Assembly (NCBI RefSeq): GCF_001953885.1
Contig: NZ_MQUS01000010.1
Coordinates: forward strand, 226,111 to 290,110
Source: Streptomyces sp. IMTB 2501
GTDB lineage: Bacteria; Actinomycetota; Actinomycetes; Streptomycetales; Streptomycetaceae
Direction of reading: 5' to 3'
Length of the DNA stretch: 64,000 nt
Position 1 is the stretch's first letter; every line of letters starts with the position of its first letter. Both the position numbers and the translations under genes were made by a program. The notes under the pieces are model-generated. The model saw only the letters and a list, made by a program, of their open reading frames with translations, had not been told where the DNA came from and ran no database searches. Positions 33,871 to 42,690 of this stretch are shown here, in pieces.

Positions 33871-34584
33871 GTGGAGAAAGTGACAGCGGAGCGCGAGCGG
33901 CCCGGCCCCGGCGATCCGGTCCGGGTCTTCCTCCTGGACGACCACGAGGTGGTACGACGTGGGGTGCGCGACCTGCTGGACGACGAGCCGGACATCAGTG
34001 CGATCGGCGAGGCCGGCACGGTGGAGCAGGCCTTGGTGCGCGTACCCGCGCTGCGCCCGCAGGTGGCGGTCCTCGACGTCCGGCTCCCCGACGGCGAGGG
34101 CGTGACCGTCTGCCGTGAGCTGCGTTCACGTATGCCGGACCTGGCCTGCCTGATGCTCACCTCCTTCGACGACGAGGAGGCGCTGCTCGACTCGATCATG
34201 GCGGGCGCGCCCGGCTACGTCCTGAAGCAGATCCAGGGCCCGGAGCCTTCGTCCAGGCGTTCACGCCCGCTCTGGCGCCGGTGGGCACGATCGCGTTCCT
34301 GGCGATGGCCGCCGCGCTCGGCGCGGGCAGCGGTGCCGTTCGCCCTCGTCGCGCTGCTCGCCCCGACGAACGAGGTCGGCTCGGCCACCGGCGTCGTGGG
34401 CGCCACGGGCGGCCTCGGCGGCTTCGTCCCGCCACTGGTGGTGGGCTCGCTGTGCGGCGCCTACGGCTCGTACGGGCTCGGTCTGGTCCTGCTCTCGGCG
34501 GTGGCCGCCGCGGCCCTGCTCTTCACCGGCACGGGGGTACGGCGCACGGTCACCCAGCGCGTCGCTGCAGCCCACGTCCACTGA
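33871..34584 (+). pseudogene. Chimeric ORF: DevR-type receiver fused to nitrate/nitrite transporter tail
   Basis: A 237-residue open frame. Residues 1-122 copy the receiver of the regulator at 22196 almost residue for residue (LLDDHE, phospho-Asp in VLDVRLPDG, TSFDDE, YVLKQIQG). Right after QIQG, at about 34237, the DNA switches to the end of a NarK-type MFS transporter: a neighbouring frame reads AFVQAFTPALAPVGTIAFLA, and the ORF frame, after a small deletion near 34340, reads FALVALLAPTNEVGSATGVV and GATGGLGGFVPPLVVGSLCG with two membrane helices. The DNA-binding domain is absent. GTG start at 33871. Most likely a recombination product; a stable receiver decoy cannot be excluded. Confidence 0.75.
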
Positions 34585-34602
34585 TCAGAGGAGGATCGCT
34601 CG

Positions 34603-35076
34603 ATGTGTGAGTACTGCGGCTGCCAGGCGCTGGAATCCATCGACCAGCTGACCCTGGAGCACGAGACGGTGGTGCGTCTCATCAGCCACGTCCGCGATGC
34701 CCGGCGCGACGGTAAGGTCACGCGTATGGCGGAGCTGGCCCGGGAGATCGCCGCCGTGCTCGGCCCGCATACCGAGGTCGAGGAGCGGGGCCTGTACCCC
34801 GCCCTGGCCGCCGACTTCCCCGACAAGATCGCCGCCTTGGAGGCCGAGCACCGCCGCATCGAGGCCGTGCTGGCCGAGGCGGACGGACCGTTCCTGACCG
34901 ATCCCACCTGGCCGGACCGCCTGATCGAGGTGCTCGACCTGCTGCGTGCGCACATCCTCAAGGAACAGGACGGCGTGTTCCCCGCAGCCCTGGCCGTGCT
35001 GGACACCGAGCAGTGGGAGGCCGTCGAAGCGGTCCGTGCCCGGGTCGGCACGCGCATGCCGCAGCCGGCTACCTGA
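34603..35076 (+). CDS. Hemerythrin-like (HHE) metal-binding protein
   Basis: A 157-residue four-helix HHE protein. Di-iron ligands are spread as in the family: His in LTLEHETVV, His and Glu in LGPHTEVEE, His in EAEHRRIE and His in RAHILKEQDGVFP. It starts MCEYCGCQALESI, a cysteine-rich tip seen in many actinobacterial members. Roles proposed for the family are O2, NO or iron sensing and storage. GAGGAGGA stands seven bases before the ATG. A strong hairpin follows. Confidence 0.88.
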   Translation: MCEYCGCQALESIDQLTLEHETVVRLISHVRDARRDGKVTRMAELAREIAAVLGPHTEVEERGLYPALAADFPDKIAALEAEHRRIEAVLAEADGPFLTDPTWPDRLIEVLDLLRAHILKEQDGVFPAALAVLDTEQWEAVEAVRARVGTRMPQPAT

Positions 35077-35116
35077 CGTCTCTCCTTCGTCGTCTCCCTC
35101 GGCTTCCTCGTCCCGC

Positions 35117-35153
35117 CCGTCCGCCCGGCGCGCCGCTGCCGCCGGGCGGACGG
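35117..35153 (+). terminator. Hairpin after hemerythrin gene
   Basis: CCGTCCGCCCGGC (35117-35129) pairs perfectly over 13 bases with GCCGGGCGGACGG (35141-35153), loop 11 bases, 40 bases past the stop. Confidence 0.7.
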
Positions 35154-35245
35154 CTGCAGCGCCGGGACGGGGCCCGACTGGCGCTGATCGGGCCGTGACT
35201 TGCCCGTGCCCCTGGGGAAGAGCTCATGCTCGGCCGGTAGACGGA

Positions 35246-35490
35246 TTGATCACGATCGGAGAGCCGGACGTCCGTACCCGGCTGAGCCGGTGGACGCTGC
35301 GGCTGTAACGGGACCGCGGCCCCGCTCGTGCCCGCCCGGGTGGCGGAAGCGGGGCGAGCGCGCTGGTACGGGGCGCACCAGGTGGAGCGGGCCTGGTTGA
35401 TCGGCCTGATGAGGTCGGTGGGGATGCCGCTTGCTTGCATCACCCAGGTGCTGCGGGCGCAGGACGCCTCGGGGTACGGGCCGTGGCGGA
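35246..35490 (+). pseudogene. MerR-family regulator remnant
   Basis: TTG 35246 opens LITIGEPDVRTRLSRWTLRL and a TAA; the next frame continues LVPARVAEAGRARWYGAHQV and ERAWLIGLMRSVGMPLACIT. This is the MerR helix-turn-helix and wing (IGE..R.TRLS..TLR.Y, then VER..LI..LRSVGMPLA.I) broken by a frameshift and cut before the effector domain. Confidence 0.6.
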
Positions 35491-35726
35491 GTGCTGGAGG
35501 GCACGGCCGCTCGCCCGTGTGACGTACCTGAGCAACTGGTGGTTACCCTGCCGGGGGGAAGGTGAAGTCCGCCGGGCTGCCGGGCTTCTTTGAGGCCGCG
35601 ACCGGCGAGCTGTTCGCGCTCCTTGTCGCCCCGGCGGGACTGTCCCTGTCCGATGCCGGCGGCCTTGCACGACAGGAGGGTGCTCTGGCCGGCGCGTCGG
35701 GGGCTGAGCCCGGCCCGTCCGGCCCG

Positions 35727-35765
35727 CATCTGCCCGACGTGGGGGACTGGACGTGGGACGGCTGA
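35727..35765 (+). pseudogene. Phosphoketolase C-terminal tail, second copy
   Basis: The frame ends HLPDVGDWTWDG at a TGA, matching the terminal DLPEVADWTWDG of the intact phosphoketolase at 29749. Only the last dozen codons remain; sequence upstream does not resemble the enzyme. It stands just before a DUF1003 copy, exactly as the intact gene does. Confidence 0.65.
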
Positions 35766-35800
35766 GAACGGAGTGATCGCCACGTGAGAGGTGTGCCGAG

Positions 35801-36203
35801 ATGAGTCAGTCCGCGACCGAGGTCCGGCACCACCCCGGTGGTCGTCCACCACCGCAGGCGTACCGAAGACGTCCAGCTGCGTGTCGCCGACGCCATCACC
35901 AGATTCGCCGGATCGATGCCGTTCGTCTACATCCACGCGGTCGTCTTCGCCGTCTGGATGGTGTTCCTCGAATCGAGCCCCTGGCCGACGCTGACCCTCG
36001 TGGTGTCGCTGGAAGCGATCTTCCTGTCGACATTCGTCATGATCGGTCAGAACCGGCAGGCGGCCTTCCAGCAGATCAAGGCCGACCACGACTTCGTCGA
36101 GCAGGAGCTGGAGCTCAAGACCAACACCGAGCTGACCCGGGCCATCCATGTGATGACCACGGAACTCCACAGGCGTCTGATCGACGGTGAAGGCGAGCAG
36201 TAG
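35801..36203 (+). pseudogene. DUF1003-type membrane protein, frameshifted second copy
   Basis: ATG 35801, behind GAGAGGTG, opens MSQSATEVRHHPGG but an extra C near 35835 shifts the frame; the neighbouring frame continues VVVHHRRRTEDVQLRVADAI, TRFAGSMPFVYIHAVVFAVW, a second helix (LTLVVSLEAIFLSTFVMIGQ) and the cytosolic tail EQELELKTNTELTRAIHVMT. A GTG at 35838 could in principle start a shortened 121-residue protein, though without a ribosome site of its own. It converges on the broken kinase gene. Confidence 0.6.
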
Positions 36204-36208
36204 CCATA

Positions 36209-37435
36209 TCAGGCCATGGAGGGCAGCGGGACGACCCACTCGACGACGGTGCCGCTCGGTTGGTTCGAGGACAGGCTGAAAGTGCCGCCCAGATCCTGCG
36301 CGCGCTTGCGGAGGTTGGCCAGGTCGCTGCGGCGGGTGACCGCCGGGTCGATCCCGCGGCCGTTGTCGGCCACACGCGGTTTCAGGTCGGCGTCGGTGGC
36401 CTCGACGCTGACGTCGACCGTGGTGGCGTGTGCGTGCCGGGTGGTGTTGGACAGGGCCTCGCCGAGCACGGCCGGCAACTGCTCGGTCCGTTCGGCGGAC
36501 ACGGCCGTGTCCAGCAGCCCGGTCATGCGCAGTGCCGGGGTGAAGCCGAGCGATTCGGCTGACCGTTCGGTGGCCGCCACCAACTGGGCGCGCGGCCCGC
36601 TGCCACGACGCGCCTGATCGTGCTCGTGCAGGCCGTAAATGGTGGATCGGATGATCTTGATGGTGTCATCCTGGTCGTCCCACGACGCGCTGGATCCGCT
36701 CGCCGACCTGGGGGCGGTCGGCGACACTGCCCAGCGTGGACTGCAGGGACAGCGCGTCGGCGAACAGCCGCTGGATGACCAGGTCGTGCAGATCTCGGGC
36801 GATCCTGTCGCGGTCGTTCAACACGAGCATGCGCTCGGTGGCGCACCGGTGCTCGGCGACGTGCATGGCCAGCGCGGCCTGGTTGCCGAAGCCGGTGACC
36901 ATGTCGATCACGGCGTCGGTGAAGAGCGAAGCCCCCGGTACGTTCGCCACCTGCAGCACCCCGCGGACATGTTCCGGGGTGCCCAGCGGGACGAAGAACG
37001 CCGGTCCCAGCGCCACCACCGAGGCGCTGCCGCCCTCGGCGCGTGGGTCGGCGCTCACGCGTCGCTGGTGATCGTCTCACCGGACTCGAAGACCTTCGCC
37101 GCCAGCGCCGTGGCGGGCAGTACCAGCCCATGCACCTGCTCCGCCGGTGCTCCCGAGGCGACCTCGATGACCAGCTCTCCGCGATCGCCGACCGGCACCG
37201 CCAGAGTGACTAGGTCCGCGCCGGCCATTTCCCGCACGGTGGTCACGATGGACTCCAGCACCACGGCGGATCCGCGCCCGACAGCAGGCTGCGGGTCAGC
37301 TCGTTGCTGGCCGGCAGCCACCGCTGCCGGCGGTGCGCGTCCTCGTACGGCCGGGCGTTGTCGATCGCCACACCGGCCGCAGCGGCCAGGGTCCGCAGTA
37401 CCGCCTCGTCGTCGGTGTCGGCGCCCGTTACTGGC
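36209..37435 (-). pseudogene. DevS/DosS-like GAF histidine kinase, multiply frameshifted
   Basis: Successive minus frames spell one protein: GAF-1 end (LAAAAGVAIDNARPYEDAHR), linker (RRQRWLPASNELTRSLLSGA), GAF-2 (VLESIVTTVREMAGADLVTL ... FFVPLGTPEHVRGVLQVANV), H-box DRDRIARDLHDLVIQRLFAD and ATPase part (LGEALSNTTRHAHATTVDVS, VADNGRGI). Frame breaks fall near 37265, 37057 and 36690, and the N-terminal GAF is cut where the GH65 gene ends. The architecture is that of the DosS/OsdK partners of DevR-type regulators. As written it cannot make one polypeptide. Confidence 0.72.
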
Positions 37436-37450
37436 CTGGCCCGAGCCAGC

Positions 37451-39862
37451 TCATGGCGACGAACTGTTCGGCACCGCGAGCGAGCAGGTCTCCCCAGGGC
37501 GGATGGTCACCGCACGATCGGCCAGTACCACCCGGATCGGGGACTCCTCCGAGTCGGGCACACTGATCTCGAGTCGGCCGCTCCTGCGCCGCACGCCGAC
37601 CCCCCAGTGCCCGCGATAGCGCAACGCGAAGCCGTACTCGGAAAGTGCCGGAAGCGGCACGGGGTCCAGCCACAGGGCGTCCTCGCGTGTGGCCAGTCCC
37701 GTCAGACCGCGCTGGACCAGGTCGAGGGTGCCGGCCATGGCCCCGAGGTGGATGCCCTCGCCAGTCGTGCCGCCCTGAATGTCGGCGATGTCCGCCTCCA
37801 GCGCCTCGTGGACATACTGCCATGCCTCGGCCCGTCGTGCTTTGGCGAGGACCAGGCCGTGGACGAGTTCGCTGAGGGTGGAGCCGTGGCTGGTGCGCCG
37901 CAGGTAGTAGTCGACGGTTCTGCGCCAGATGTCGTCGTCCAGGTCGTACCCGAGACGCCGGAAAAGAGCCTGCAGTTCGACGGGGGAGAACAGGTAGCCG
38001 AGCATGAGGACGTCGGCCTGCTTGGACGCTTTGTAGCGGTTGACCGTGTCGTCCTCGGCCTCCAGGATTCGGTCCAGTCGGCGGATGGTGCCGTAGCGCT
38101 TTCGGTAGGCCTCCCAGTCGAGTTCGGCGAGTTCGTCGTAGCCCTCGAACTGGCTGATGACGCCCTGGTGGAACGGCACCCGCAACCGACGCGAGATCTC
38201 CTCCCATCGGGGCAGTTCGTCGGAGTTCAGCCGGACCCGGTCGAACAGTTCCTCGCGGCGCCATGCGGGAAGGCGCCGCAGCAGCTCCAGGGTGCGGGTG
38301 AGGACCCAGGCGGCGGTGACGTTGGTGTACGTGTTGTCGTCCAGCCCGGGCCGGTCGGTACCCGGGTAGCCGTCGTGGTATTCATCGGGGCCCGCGACAC
38401 CGCGGATCCGGTAGCGGCGGGTGTCGGGGTCGAAGGTCGCGAAGTCCGCCCAGAAGCGGGCGATTTGGAGCAGCATCTCCGCACCCCTGGTGTGCAGGTA
38501 CTCCGTGTCGCCGGTGGCTTCGCAGTACTGCCAGACGTTGTAGGCGATCGCCGAGCCGACGTGGTGCTGGAGCCGGGAGCGGTCCGGCAGCCAGCGGCCC
38601 GAGGCGGGATTGAGATGCCACTCCTGGGTTTCCTCGCGGCCGTTGCTGCCGCTCTGCCACGGATACATTGCCCCGGACCGGCCGGCCGCGGCCGCCGCTT
38701 TGCAGGCCTGCGGCAGGCGTCGGTACCGGTAGTCGAGCAGCGCCCGGGAGACCTCCGGCAAGTGCAGGTTGAGATAGGGCAGGACGAAGAGTTCGTCCCA
38801 GAAGACATGGCCCCGGTACGCCTCGCCGTGCAGCCCCCGCGCGGGAACCCCCACGTCCAGGTCCGCGGTGTGCGGCGACAGCGTCTGCAGGACGTGGAAG
38901 AGGTGGAAGCGCAGGATGCGGCCGGCCTCGCCGGGCACCTGCATGTCCGTGCGTCGCCACAACCGCTCCCACGCGGCGGCGTGTGAGTCCAGCAACGCGG
39001 GGAAGTCCTCCGCCGCGTTCACGCGGTCGACCGCTTCGCCGAGCGGGTCGCTGATCGCCGTGTCGCGGGAAGTGTGCAGCGCCACGGTCTTGTCCACGGT
39101 GACGGGCCGGCCTGGAACGATCGGGACGACGAGGCGGTGAACGGCCCGGTGGCGGGTCGCACGAAGCCCCGACGAGGCCGGAGCACGGTCGGCGACGACC
39201 GTCGTCCGGGCTGCCATGGCCACGGCGATGTCCGAGGCGCTGGTCCGGCAGCTCAGCCAGGCGGTATGGGGCTCCTGCGCGCCGGTCCGCACACGGGTCA
39301 CGTGGTGGCGGTCGAGGGCGCGGTATCGGTGCACATTGCCGTTGATCACCTCGCCGTCCAGGGAGCTTTCGATCTCGATCTCCCCTGACCAGCCTTCGGC
39401 CGTGAAGACCGTCCGCAGTGCGGCCAGGTGCGGATCCCCCATGTGCACCAGACGGATTTGCTCGACGCCGAGGAGGCCCGTCTCCTCGCCGTGGTGGCGG
39501 GAGGACCGGGTGAGGGTGCCTCGGCGCAGATCCAGGATGTGCCTGTGGTCCAGGAGGGTGTGAGTGCCGGGGGCGCACCACGGGCCCCATGCTCCCTCGC
39601 CGCGGCGTACACGGAACCGCAGAAGCAGCCAGTTCGGGAGGTTGACCAGGTCTTCGTTCACCACCTGCCGCCCCGCCACGGTCGACGCCAGGCGGTTGTA
39701 GCACCCCGCCGCGTAGGTGCCCGGGTAGTGCACCAGACCCGCCCGGCACTCGGGCAGCGCGCCCCGCGTCGCGAAGTAGCCGTTGCCCAGCGTGCAGAGC
39801 GCTTCACGCAATCGCTCGGCAGCGGGGTCGTAGCCCGTCCACTCCCATGTCCATTCCGACAT
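37451..39862 (-). CDS. Glycoside hydrolase family 65 protein (disaccharide phosphorylase type)
   Basis: An 803-residue GH65 protein: N-terminal beta-sandwich (TLGNGYFATRGALPE, YPGTYAAGCYNR), then an (alpha/alpha)6 barrel with GHVFWDELFVLPYLN, YPWQSGSNGREETQEWH, the general-acid Glu in RGVAGPDEYHDG, and KQADVLMLGYLF, ending in a small sandwich. GH65 enzymes phosphorolyse or hydrolyse trehalose, maltose, kojibiose and similar alpha-glucosides; specificity cannot be set by eye. In stressed cells trehalose phosphorolysis would save ATP. It is followed upstream, on the same strand, by a USP gene (about 60 bases away). Confidence 0.9.
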   Translation of the reverse strand: MSEWTWEWTGYDPAAERLREALCTLGNGYFATRGALPECRAGLVHYPGTYAAGCYNRLASTVAGRQVVNEDLVNLPNWLLLRFRVRRGEGAWGPWCAPGTHTLLDHRHILDLRRGTLTRSSRHHGEETGLLGVEQIRLVHMGDPHLAALRTVFTAEGWSGEIEIESSLDGEVINGNVHRYRALDRHHVTRVRTGAQEPHTAWLSCRTSASDIAVAMAARTTVVADRAPASSGLRATRHRAVHRLVVPIVPGRPVTVDKTVALHTSRDTAISDPLGEAVDRVNAAEDFPALLDSHAAAWERLWRRTDMQVPGEAGRILRFHLFHVLQTLSPHTADLDVGVPARGLHGEAYRGHVFWDELFVLPYLNLHLPEVSRALLDYRYRRLPQACKAAAAAGRSGAMYPWQSGSNGREETQEWHLNPASGRWLPDRSRLQHHVGSAIAYNVWQYCEATGDTEYLHTRGAEMLLQIARFWADFATFDPDTRRYRIRGVAGPDEYHDGYPGTDRPGLDDNTYTNVTAAWVLTRTLELLRRLPAWRREELFDRVRLNSDELPRWEEISRRLRVPFHQGVISQFEGYDELAELDWEAYRKRYGTIRRLDRILEAEDDTVNRYKASKQADVLMLGYLFSPVELQALFRRLGYDLDDDIWRRTVDYYLRRTSHGSTLSELVHGLVLAKARRAEAWQYVHEALEADIADIQGGTTGEGIHLGAMAGTLDLVQRGLTGLATREDALWLDPVPLPALSEYGFALRYRGHWGVGVRRRSGRLEISVPDSEESPIRVVLADRAVTIRPGETCSLAVPNSSSP

Positions 39863-39920
39863 CCGCCACGCTTCCCTCTTCTCCGGAGCACGATGGAGGC
39901 CCGCGTGTGCGTGGCGAGCC

Positions 39921-40796
39921 TCAGGCCGGCTGGGGGACGACGGCGACGGGGCACTGCGAGTGGTGCAGCAGGGCGTGGGCGACCCTGCCGAGCTGCAGAC
40001 CGAAGCGGCCGTGCCGGCGCTGGGCGCCGACGACGATCAGGTCGGCCTCGGCCGATGCCTCCAGCAGGACGCGGTGTGCGGGACCCTCCAGCGGCCGGCG
40101 CCGGACATCGACCCGAGGATGCTCCCCCACGGTCTCACGCAGGGCCTCCTCCAGGGCGGTCGAGGCCCGCTCCTCACGCAGCCGTGCCGCGTCGTCCGCG
40201 ATCAGCATGTGGTCCACAGGCTCTTGCACGGGGTTGCGCCAGGCCCGTACGGCCGTCAGGGCGCAGCCGCGCACCTCGGCCTCGCGCACGGCGAAGCGTA
40301 CGGCGCCCGCACCTCCGGTGGGGTCCCCGACCCCCACCACGACCTGGCCGAAGCTTCCCTGACAGTTGGGTTCAGCGCCACGGATCACGATGACCGGGCA
40401 GACGGCACGCGCCGCCACCGAGAGGCTGACGGACCCGAGCAGCATCCCGGCCACCTCGCCACGCCCGCGTGAGCCCGTGACCAGAGCGAACGCATCGGGC
40501 CCCGCGCGCAGCAACGCGGACACGGCGTCCTCGGGCACCGCCCTGCCCGACACCTTCACCTCGGGATTGCGACGCTGGGCCCGTTCCAGGCAGGAGGCGA
40601 CGATGTGCTCCGCCATGACCTCACCGGCGGGGCGGTCGGTGCTGAAGGACGGTTGGGCTCCCTCGTAGGTCTCCCACAGGGAGGCATGGACAAGATGCAG
40701 GGCGAGCCCGTGTCGCGCCGCCTCGTCCACCGCCCAGTCGACCGCCGCCAGACTGGAGTCCGACCCGTCGACGCCCACGATCAGTGGGAGTTCCAT
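39921..40796 (-). CDS. Universal stress protein, tandem UspA domains
   Basis: A 291-residue double-UspA protein beginning MELPLIVGVDGSDSSLAAVD. Domain 1 has the ATP loop GSRGRGEVAGMLLGSV; domain 2 begins VVVGVGDPTGGAGAVRFA and ends LGRVAHALLHHSQCPVAVVP without the second GS. It is closely similar in layout to the USPs at 43834 and 57504 (a shared VDWAVDEA..HGL..L motif), so these are paralogues. ATG 40796 is preferred over upstream starts. It is divergent from a CBS gene and lies upstream of the GH65 gene. Confidence 0.9.
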   Translation of the reverse strand: MELPLIVGVDGSDSSLAAVDWAVDEAARHGLALHLVHASLWETYEGAQPSFSTDRPAGEVMAEHIVASCLERAQRRNPEVKVSGRAVPEDAVSALLRAGPDAFALVTGSRGRGEVAGMLLGSVSLSVAARAVCPVIVIRGAEPNCQGSFGQVVVGVGDPTGGAGAVRFAVREAEVRGCALTAVRAWRNPVQEPVDHMLIADDAARLREERASTALEEALRETVGEHPRVDVRRRPLEGPAHRVLLEASAEADLIVVGAQRRHGRFGLQLGRVAHALLHHSQCPVAVVPQPA

Positions 40797-40990
40797 CGCC
40801 GTCACCGCCTTCGCCGCCCGGCTGCCGAGAGCCCCTGTGACTACCGTCGCACTGCCCGCGCGGCGCCGCGACACGCCACCGGGTCCGGACCGGGTGGGGC
40901 TCCGGCCGGTTTGCCGCGGGCCGGATTGTGGTGATGCTGGAGGCGATGGCCGAGCCGGCCCTTCCAGCGCGCCTTGCGAGGACCGAGGAC

Positions 40991-41641
40991 ATGCCTGTCG
41001 CCGCTCCGCACATCGTGAGCGATGTGATGACCGCGCCCGCGGTGGCTGTCGGGCGCGATGTACGGGTCAAGGAGATCGTCCGGGTGATGGAGGAGCGGCA
41101 TGTGAGTGCTGTGCCGGTCGTGGGTGCTGACGGGCGGGTCGTCGGTGTGGTGTCCGAGGCCGACCTGCTGCCCAAGGAGGAGTTCCGGGGCCGCCGGCTC
41201 ACCCGTCTCGAGCGGATCCGGTACCGGTCCGAGCTGGCCAAGGCCGAGGGGATGACGGCGGAGGAGCTGATGAGCACACCCGCCGTCACGGTCCGCCCGG
41301 ACGTCACCCTGGCTCAGGCGGCTCGTCTCATGGCCGTGAACCGTGTCAAGCGGCTGCCCGTGGTCGACGACAAGGACCGGCCGGTGGGCGTCGTCAGCCG
41401 TGGCGACCTGCTGCAGGTCTTCCTGCGGCCGGACGCGGACATCGAGGAGGAAGTCCGCCGTACGGTGGTGTCCTACCTGTTCCCGACGCTCGCTCATGCC
41501 ATCCGTGTGTCGGTGCGGGACGGGATCGTCACGCTGCGGGGACCCGTCCACGACACCTCTCTCATCTGGGTCGCCGAGCGTCTCGTCCGAGGGATGGAGG
41601 GCGTGGTAGGCGTCGAGACCCGGCTCGGTGGCGTCGAGTGA
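40991..41641 (+). CDS. CBS-pair protein with BON-like C-terminal domain
   Basis: A 216-residue protein with CBS motifs IVSDVMTAPAVAVGRDVRVK ... SAVPVVGADGRVVGVVSEAD and MSTPAVTVRPDVTLAQAARL ... RLPVVDDKDRPVGVVSRGDL, then a BON-like segment (IRVSVRDGIVTLRGPVHDTS ... MEGVVGVETRLG). I chose ATG 40991 because GAGGA stands eight bases upstream; GTG 40928, ATG 40934 and ATG 40946 are in frame. It lies divergent from a USP gene. Together with the copies at 32853 and 42691 it forms a paralogous set. Confidence 0.87.
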   Translation: MPVAAPHIVSDVMTAPAVAVGRDVRVKEIVRVMEERHVSAVPVVGADGRVVGVVSEADLLPKEEFRGRRLTRLERIRYRSELAKAEGMTAEELMSTPAVTVRPDVTLAQAARLMAVNRVKRLPVVDDKDRPVGVVSRGDLLQVFLRPDADIEEEVRRTVVSYLFPTLAHAIRVSVRDGIVTLRGPVHDTSLIWVAERLVRGMEGVVGVETRLGGVE

Positions 41642-41653
41642 AACCGTGGCCGT

Positions 41654-42574
41654 CTACTGATCCGCCGGGGTGATCCGGCGGCCGGTGAGGCTCGTGGGCC
41701 GGATCGACACCCACATCTCGCGCTCACCACCCGCCCAGGGCATGGTGTGAGCCCGCTGGGTGAGGCTGCGCACGGCCTCGGGATCCGTCACCACGCTCGC
41801 GGGGCCCACGGCGAGCACGCTCCACCCCTGGCTCAGCGCCTCGTCCACGTGGTCGACCTCGAAAGCGACCTCCCTCTCCACGGCCGCCGCGGGCACGGAG
41901 TCGGGTACGGTCCGGAAGGCGATGGTGTCGTCGACGACCTCGTAGTTGACCGGAACGACCGCCGGGCGGCCGTCGGGCGCCGTCACCGCGACGCGCCCCA
42001 CACCGTGTGTCGAGAGCAGGGTGCGGCATTCCTCCGGACTGAGGTCCCGCAGTCGGGGGTGCAGCAGGGCGTGCCCCTGACCTGGCGGGAGATCGATGCC
42101 TCCGCCACGGAGTGCGGCGACGGTGGTGTCCAGCGCGTCGGCCAGCCTGATGAGAGTCGCCAACGTCGGGTCGGCGGGCCGTTCCTCCAGGTAGGCCAGG
42201 TAGTCGGGCGACATCCGGGCGCGGCCGGCCGTCTCCTCCCGGCTGAGCCCCCTTCGGCGGCGTTCGACGCCCACGCGCCGGCCGATGTCGCCGGGATTCG
42301 CCGGCTCGGTCGGGCGGACGGCCGTGGACACGGTCGCCCCCTCACCCGTTCCTGGTGGTGCCACGGGAGTGGACGCGGGCTGTCCCTGCTCCAGATGGCG
42401 GATGTGGGCGTCGGGCCCGGGGAACACGAGCGTGACTTCGTCCGTGTCCGACCAGCGCACGTCGTAGGGAGGCGTGCCGTCCGCGTGGTGGAGTCCGACG
42501 ATCTCGCCGTCGCGCCTGGCGGCGCCGGTCGAGGGGCTTTCTATGACGAGCTGGTCGCCGAGGTGAGCTCGCAT
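41654..42574 (-). CDS. DUF1918 / XRE helix-turn-helix / pyridoxamine-oxidase-like fusion
   Basis: A 306-residue three-part protein. Residues 1-60 are DUF1918 (MRAHLGDQLVIESPSTGAAR, IVGLHHADGTPPYDVRW), an SH3-like domain; about 92-152 is an XRE-type DNA-binding helix-turn-helix (IGRRVGVERRRRGLSREETA, MSPDYLAYLEE, LATLIRLADALDTTVAAL); about 165-305 is a split-barrel flavin/F420-binding domain of the PNPOx group (LSTHGVGRVAVTAPDGRPAV, VPVNYEVVDDTIAFRT, WSVLAVGPASVV). The combination suggests a redox- or flavin-sensing regulator; that is inference. GAGGAGAG precedes the ATG. It is divergent from a CBS gene. Confidence 0.88.
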   Translation of the reverse strand: MRAHLGDQLVIESPSTGAARRDGEIVGLHHADGTPPYDVRWSDTDEVTLVFPGPDAHIRHLEQGQPASTPVAPPGTGEGATVSTAVRPTEPANPGDIGRRVGVERRRRGLSREETAGRARMSPDYLAYLEERPADPTLATLIRLADALDTTVAALRGGGIDLPPGQGHALLHPRLRDLSPEECRTLLSTHGVGRVAVTAPDGRPAVVPVNYEVVDDTIAFRTVPDSVPAAAVEREVAFEVDHVDEALSQGWSVLAVGPASVVTDPEAVRSLTQRAHTMPWAGGEREMWVSIRPTSLTGRRITPADQ

Positions 42575-42690
42575 GGTCGCCGCCCTCTCCTCAGAATGGT
42601 GCTGTATCCAACCTGCCACGCGGGACACACCGCCGCACGGGGCGAGGGCCCTGGCACCGCGTGGTGGGCGGCCCGGATCCGGGAGGCACC

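Noticed and set aside
40797..40930. DosR-like box between the USP and CBS genes (GGGCTCCGGCC, GGGCCGGATTG)
   Set aside because: Only half-sites match; palindromic arms are too weak to list as a site.
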